Origin: Labrenzia sp. PHM005
GTDB taxonomy: Bacteria; Pseudomonadota; Alphaproteobacteria; Rhizobiales; Stappiaceae
Assembly: GCF_006517275.1 (NCBI RefSeq)
Contig: NZ_CP041191.1
Coordinates: forward strand, 1,234,501 to 1,298,500
DNA: 64,000 nt
Reading direction: 5' to 3'
This document shows positions 59,661 to 64,000 of this stretch, in pieces. The position numbers were made by a program, and so were the translations under genes. The notes under the pieces were generated by a model, which worked only from the letters and a program-made list of their open reading frames with translations, was not told where the DNA came from and searched no databases. The first letter of the stretch is position 1. Every line of letters starts with the position of its first letter.

Positions 59661-60804
59661 CACCACTACCTTTTCCCGCAGGGGAGTGTTGGCGGCGCTG
59701 GGCGGTCTTGCCACTTTGCCACTGTTTGCAAAGACAGGTTTTGGCAACAGCCTATTGAGCGTACCGGTCGACACCCCGCTTTTTGCCAGTGCTTTCAAGG
59801 ATGCATCTGGCGGATACGGCATTGCGATCCTCGATGATACTGGGCAGATCCAGGCCCAAGTAACTCTGCCGGCCCGGGGGCATGGTATCGCTGTTTCCGG
59901 CGATGGGCAGTGTCTTGCCGCCTTTGCCCGCAGGCCCGGGACTTTCGCGGTTATTGCCTGGCCGTTTTCAGAAAGGCCCCTTCAGACTCTCGTAGCTTCC
60001 GAGGGCCGGCATTTTTATGGGCACGGATGTTTCTCAAAAGACGGCCGCTTGCTTTATGCGGTTGAGAATGACTTTGAAAATGCCCGCGGTGTGGTCGGGA
60101 TCTATGATGTCAGCGGCGCAGATGTCGCCCGGCTCGGCGAAATCGACAGCCGCGGCATAGGCCCTCACGAAGTGCTGATGAGCGCGGATGGCCAGACCCT
60201 GATCGTCGCCAATGGCGGGATAGAAACCCACCCGGACCGGGCGCGTGAAAAGCTCAATTTGAAGACCATGTCGCCGTCCGTGGTGTTTCTGGATGCTGGA
60301 ACCGGCGATCTGCTGGCGGAACACCGGTTGGACCGGTCGCTGCATCAACTCTCTTTGCGCCACATGGCTTTGGATGGACAAGGCCGCGCCTGGGTGGGGG
60401 GGCAGTTTGAAGGCCCGGAAGACGATACCCCGCCACTTGTGGCTGTGATTTCCCGGGATGAGGCTCCCGTTTTGACTGGATTGCCTGCTCATCTGATGGG
60501 CAAGCTTCAGAACTACATCGGCTCTGTGACCGCCAATGCCGAAGGCAGCGTAATCGCAACGTCCGCGCCCCGGGGTGGTAAGGCACTGTTCTGGAACGCC
60601 AAAAACGGCACTTTCTTAGGGCATCAGGACATTCCGGACGGATGCGGCGTTGCGCCGATCGATCAAGGCAGTTTTCTGATTTCCGATGGCAACGGCGGCG
60701 TGTCCTATGTCGCGGATATGCTGGATGGCGCTGAGATCCTGGCGCGGCCACCCGGTTTTGCCTGGGACAATCATTTGACACGGCTCGGCAGGACGCCGGT
60801 CTAA
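59641..60804 (+). CDS. DUF1513 beta-propeller protein, Tat-exported
   Basis: A 387-residue protein with a twin-arginine leader (FSRRGVLAALGGLATLPLFA). The rest reads as repeated propeller blades: ARGHGIAVSGDGQCLAAFARRPG, FYGHGCFSKDGRLLYAVENDFE, GIGPHEVLMSADGQTLIVANGGIETHP, LRHMALDGQGRAWVGGQ. It is the last gene of the imelysin operon, where it is regularly found; role in periplasmic iron handling is inferred from context. The ATG at 59641 is chosen because it gives the Tat leader and lies 20 bases before the imelysin stop. Confidence 0.87.
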   Translation: MPWTATNTTTFSRRGVLAALGGLATLPLFAKTGFGNSLLSVPVDTPLFASAFKDASGGYGIAILDDTGQIQAQVTLPARGHGIAVSGDGQCLAAFARRPGTFAVIAWPFSERPLQTLVASEGRHFYGHGCFSKDGRLLYAVENDFENARGVVGIYDVSGADVARLGEIDSRGIGPHEVLMSADGQTLIVANGGIETHPDRAREKLNLKTMSPSVVFLDAGTGDLLAEHRLDRSLHQLSLRHMALDGQGRAWVGGQFEGPEDDTPPLVAVISRDEAPVLTGLPAHLMGKLQNYIGSVTANAEGSVIATSAPRGGKALFWNAKNGTFLGHQDIPDGCGVAPIDQGSFLISDGNGGVSYVADMLDGAEILARPPGFAWDNHLTRLGRTPV

Positions 60805-60918
60805 CAAAGCCTAATTTTACGCGAAAACGGCTCTTTTCCACCTTTTGTCAAAATCTACCGGCATGCTCTTGCTCGGATTGGTCTACATTGTGGCGATTCG
60901 CCATTGGGAGACACTGAA

Positions 60919-63792
60919 ATGAAACGGCTTTTGGTCGGTCTGGGCAGTCTGCTGTTTGTGATTGTCACTGCGCTTCTCGTGGTGCCCTTTTTCCTGCCCA
61001 AAGATCAGATCAAACAACAGGTGGTTCAACAGATCGACAACCGGTTCGGTTGGCGGATCCGGCTGGATGGCCCTGTTTCCTTGTCTTTGCTGCCGGGGTT
61101 CCAGCTGACAGCAGAAGACATTGGTATCTCTGGTGAGGCAGGCGCGGACGGTATTGAGTTTGCAAAAGCCAAGCAGATGGAATTCGGTTTGGCCTGGGCG
61201 GGCTTGTTGTCCGGCAATATCCAGGTCACCGGGATCACCTTGATCGAACCTGATATCTACTTGGAGAAAAGTGCATCTGGAGCAACAAGCTGGGAGCCGC
61301 GCAAAGCCTTGCGTGCTCAGCCAATCGGTTCCGACAGTGGCTCCTCGGCAACGGAACCCGCTTCTCAAGCGCAAGATGGTTCGGATACGCTGGCTGTTTC
61401 CAATCAAGGATATCTGGAAAGCATTGGTGTTGACCGTGTCGAGATTTCTAACGGCAAACTCACCTATATTGATGGGGGCTCAAACCAGAACCTCTCCGTT
61501 CAAGATCTTAATCTCACATTGAATGCACCGGACCTTGCTGGAAGGGCGGAACTGGCATCCAGTTTTCTATTCCAAGACATTCCGCTTGAGATTGCAGGAT
61601 CACTGACCAATCCGCTCGGACTTGTGTCTGGTGATCAAGTGCCGGTCGACCTTTCCTTCAGCACCTCAGACAATGTGGTATCTATCAAAGGAACCACAGG
61701 ACTAGAGCCTCCACGTGCTGATTTGGCGCTGGCGGCCTCCGGTCCTTCTCTAAAAGCTCTGGCAGCGCTTGGCGGACAGCAACTGGATGCGGACCCAGGC
61801 GCGTTCAAGCTGGATGCACAGCTGGCGGGCTCGGAAGCCGCCGTGTCGATCGCCGATCTTCATCTCGTGCTTGGAGCGCTGTCACTTGGCGGGGCCGCAG
61901 ATGCGGATTTGACCGGCTTGGTTCCGGAAGTATCCGGTCGCCTTGTGCTCAAAGACGGATCAATTGCGGATCTCTTGCTGCTCGCCGGACAGGATTTGCC
62001 AGCGAGTGGTCAATTGAGCGCCGATCTGGCCTTTGAAACCGTTGGCATGAGCGGCGAAGAGCTGGTCGCGGGGCTCGACATGAATGGCTCGGTTACCATT
62101 TCCGATGGCGAAATCGGCGGCCTTGGTCTCGCCGATGCAGTTGGCGGTGATCCGGAGGCCGACCGGATTACAGGTCTTTCTCTTGATATTGAGATGCAGG
62201 GGCTTGAGTCCCCTCTGGCTGCACGCGGCGCATTAAACTGGCGCGGCGAAGGTTTCAGCGTAACGGGCGAGGCAGACACGTCCAAATTGCTCGCTGGAGA
62301 TCCCGGTGCGGTCTCTGTCTCGGTGAAAGGCAACCGGGTGACGGTCGGGTTTGATGGCTCGGCTCAATTGCCCGCCATGATCGACGGCGCCGCTCGGGTC
62401 AAAACCGCCGATCTCAGGGGCCTGATGGCCTGGATGGGGCAGCCATTGGCAGATGGCGGCGGGTTGAAAGCGTTCAGTGCTTCGGGAATTTTTGGGTTCC
62501 AAGGCGACACCGTATCCTTTGAGGAAACCCGCTTTACTCTCGATGAGACCTCCGGCGAGGCCAATGGCAAAGTGACCCTAGGCGGTAAACCCACAGTCAC
62601 TGCACGCCTTGACCTCAAGGAGCTTGTGCTAGATCCGTATTTCGGCAGCGGGACTTTGATAGGCAATGCGGCGGCAACGCAATCAGGAACAGGCGGTGCC
62701 GCGGCCCCGGCGCCACAACAAGCTGCCGGCGGCCAATGGAGCACAGCTCCCGTCGACTATTCCGGTCTCAAAGCCGCCAACGTCGATTTCAAGGCAACAA
62801 CTCAGGAAATTCGCCTGCACAAGGTCCGGATTGGCGAGAGTGCATTGGCTGTTGCCATCAAGGACGGTGTTCTGAATGCTGATCTTCAGAAACTCAGCCT
62901 TTATGAAGGCTCAGGCACGGGCTCCGTCCGTCTGGATGGCGCTGCCGCCACCCCGGCCCTGGCGGCCCGGTTTGATCTTGCCGGACTGAATGCCTATCCG
63001 CTCTTGCGGGATGCAGCTGACTTTACCTGGATCGAAGGCAAGACCCGCATCAATCTGGATGTGAGTTCCTCGGGCGCAAGCGAGCAGCAGATGGTGCAGA
63101 ATCTCAAAGGCACCGCTGGGTATGTCTTTGAAGACGGTGCGATCCGCGGCATCAACATTCCACAAATGGTGCGTGGGCTCTCGGTAGAAACCTTGCTGGG
63201 CTGGCAGGCGAACCCATCCGCCAAAACCGATTTTTCATCGCTGTCTGCGTCGTTTCGGATAGAAAATGGATTGGCCCATTCCAACGACCTGTCCCTTATC
63301 GGTCCGCTGCTGCGCATGACGGGTCAAGGCACCACGGATATGCCCAATCGACGTATATCCTGGCGGGTGGAGCCTAAAATCGTGGCGACACTGGAAGGTC
63401 AGGCGCCGATGCCGCGCCGCAAGGGAACGGACAAAAAACTCGCCAGTCTTGGCGTCCCGATCATGATTGAAGGGACGTGGGCTGATCCGCGTATCTACCC
63501 GGATATCGCAGGGATCTTGGAAGATCCTGAAGCGGCCTACAAGAAGCTTCAAGAAGTTGGTGGGGAGCTGATCTCGATCTTGAATGGTGAAGCGAATGTG
63601 CCCGAAAGCCTTGCCGATACGGCAAACCAGGTGATCGAGCGGGCGACAGGCGGACAAACCCAGATCAACATTGAGAAAGTCATAGAAGGCGACGTCAATG
63701 ATGAAGACGTGCTCAAGGCCGTCGAAGAAGGTTTTGGCCTGCCCGAAGGCTTGTTGGGCAACGTGTTTGGCGGCAAGAAAAAAGAAAACTAA
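60919..63792 (+). CDS. AsmA-family protein
   Basis: A 957-residue envelope protein anchored by one N-terminal membrane helix (LLVGLGSLLFVIVTALLVVPFF), followed by a large periplasmic beta-rich part. IKQQVVQQIDNRFGWRIRLDGPVSLSLLPGFQLTAEDIGIS is the AsmA start, and the C-terminal half has the GTAGYVFEDGAIRGINIPQMV and GQGTTDMPNRRISWRVEPKIV blocks. AsmA-like proteins carry phospholipid between membranes or affect outer-membrane assembly. The ATG at 60919 has GGGAG upstream. Confidence 0.92.
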   Translation: MKRLLVGLGSLLFVIVTALLVVPFFLPKDQIKQQVVQQIDNRFGWRIRLDGPVSLSLLPGFQLTAEDIGISGEAGADGIEFAKAKQMEFGLAWAGLLSGNIQVTGITLIEPDIYLEKSASGATSWEPRKALRAQPIGSDSGSSATEPASQAQDGSDTLAVSNQGYLESIGVDRVEISNGKLTYIDGGSNQNLSVQDLNLTLNAPDLAGRAELASSFLFQDIPLEIAGSLTNPLGLVSGDQVPVDLSFSTSDNVVSIKGTTGLEPPRADLALAASGPSLKALAALGGQQLDADPGAFKLDAQLAGSEAAVSIADLHLVLGALSLGGAADADLTGLVPEVSGRLVLKDGSIADLLLLAGQDLPASGQLSADLAFETVGMSGEELVAGLDMNGSVTISDGEIGGLGLADAVGGDPEADRITGLSLDIEMQGLESPLAARGALNWRGEGFSVTGEADTSKLLAGDPGAVSVSVKGNRVTVGFDGSAQLPAMIDGAARVKTADLRGLMAWMGQPLADGGGLKAFSASGIFGFQGDTVSFEETRFTLDETSGEANGKVTLGGKPTVTARLDLKELVLDPYFGSGTLIGNAAATQSGTGGAAAPAPQQAAGGQWSTAPVDYSGLKAANVDFKATTQEIRLHKVRIGESALAVAIKDGVLNADLQKLSLYEGSGTGSVRLDGAAATPALAARFDLAGLNAYPLLRDAADFTWIEGKTRINLDVSSSGASEQQMVQNLKGTAGYVFEDGAIRGINIPQMVRGLSVETLLGWQANPSAKTDFSSLSASFRIENGLAHSNDLSLIGPLLRMTGQGTTDMPNRRISWRVEPKIVATLEGQAPMPRRKGTDKKLASLGVPIMIEGTWADPRIYPDIAGILEDPEAAYKKLQEVGGELISILNGEANVPESLADTANQVIERATGGQTQINIEKVIEGDVNDEDVLKAVEEGFGLPEGLLGNVFGGKKKEN

Positions 63793-64000
63793 AGGTCCAA
63801 CGCCGCCATCATCGCTTTGACAGCAGTGTCCACCGTGCCGGTGTTCTCGATCCGGATGAGGTTGGGAACATTTTGCGGCTCCAGATCCGCCCGCTTCAAA
63901 CGCGCCTCAATATCTTCGCGGCTTTCGCGGCCGCGAGCTGACAGGCGTTCGGCAAGGACATCCACCGGAGCGGTGATCAGAAGCACAATGGCGGTCTCAT
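63789..64000 (-). CDS. phnN: C-terminal part of a PhnN-like ribose 1,5-bisphosphokinase (cut by window end)
   Basis: Only the last 70 residues are visible; the gene continues beyond 64000. ETAIVLLITAPVDVLAERLSARGRESREDIEARLKRADLE matches the C-terminal half of PhnN, with the ITAP-x-x-x-LA-RL-x-x-RGRE motif. PhnN makes PRPP from ribose 1,5-bisphosphate in phosphonate use. The stop overlaps the convergent asmA stop by three bases. Whether the rest of a phn cluster follows is unknown. Confidence 0.72.
   Translation of the reverse strand, partial: ETAIVLLITAPVDVLAERLSARGRESREDIEARLKRADLEPQNVPNLIRIENTGTVDTAVKAMMAALDL

Noticed and set aside
1..64000. CRISPR array, rRNA genes or insertion-sequence transposases
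   Set aside because: No regularly spaced repeats, no rRNA segments and no transposase motifs with terminal inverted repeats were seen.

Overview
The window looks like the chromosome of a marine-type alphaproteobacterium, most likely a Stappiaceae member such as Roseibium/Labrenzia. This is inferred from gene content and order (CarD, RpoH-type sigma, FdxA, a Suv3-like helicase with an S4-domain partner, pyruvate carboxylase) and from protein style; no database search was possible. Two parts can be separated at a tRNA-Arg(CCU) gene (40289-40365, minus strand).

Left of the tRNA (1-40288) the content is accessory. It opens with a two-gene carboxynorspermidine/carboxyspermidine module (nspC plus its dehydrogenase) closed by a strong terminator. 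A gene-poor stretch follows with dispersed palindromic repeats, then a GC-rich ParA/ribbon-helix-helix partition pair and a broken plasmid-type replication initiator with diverged direct repeats, read here as plasmid debris. From 6.8 to 38.1 kb lies a large sugar/sugar-acid catabolic region: (a) a minus-strand operon of 12 genes, SMP-30 lactonase, a CUT2 sugar ABC importer, SDR, VOC protein, CtBP-like dehydrogenase, RraA-like aldolase, 2-dehydro-3-deoxygalactonokinase, KDPGal aldolase, SDR and cupin; (b) a divergent plus-strand operon, gntR1, a second ABC importer, a mutarotase-like protein and a uronate-dehydrogenase-like SDR, followed by gntR2; (c) gntR3-larC-larE-larB divergent from a TRAP importer (dctPQM) and a LarA homologue, i.e. 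a nickel-pincer racemase/epimerase with its own cofactor genes; (d) a third ABC importer with a fused double permease and a second type of lactonase. Five copies of one palindromic operator, ATCTGRYATACCAGAT, lie within or next to the promoter regions of these units, so the 30-kb block reads as one regulon run by three paralogous GntR/FCD repressors. A MerR-like gene, a 70-residue gene and a tyrosine integrase abut the tRNA 3' end, which suggests that some or all of the left part is an integrated island; the second attachment site was not seen.

Right of the tRNA (40.4-64 kb) is ordinary chromosomal backbone: a secreted nuclease-like protein, an M48 metalloprotease lipoprotein, an RpoH-family sigma factor, CarD, ferredoxin FdxA, S4-domain protein and helicase, pyruvate carboxylase, a GNAT, a glutamine amidotransferase-like protein, a TerB-like protein, an iron-type operon (imelysin, di-haem DUF1111 oxidoreductase, imelysin, DUF1513) preceded by a near-perfect Irr-box-like palindrome, an AsmA protein, and the edge of a phnN-like gene.

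The best candidate for an undescribed system is the LarA homologue with dedicated LarB/LarC/LarE and TRAP importer, wired by a shared operator into a KDGal-type sugar-acid pathway that lacks any visible dehydratase.
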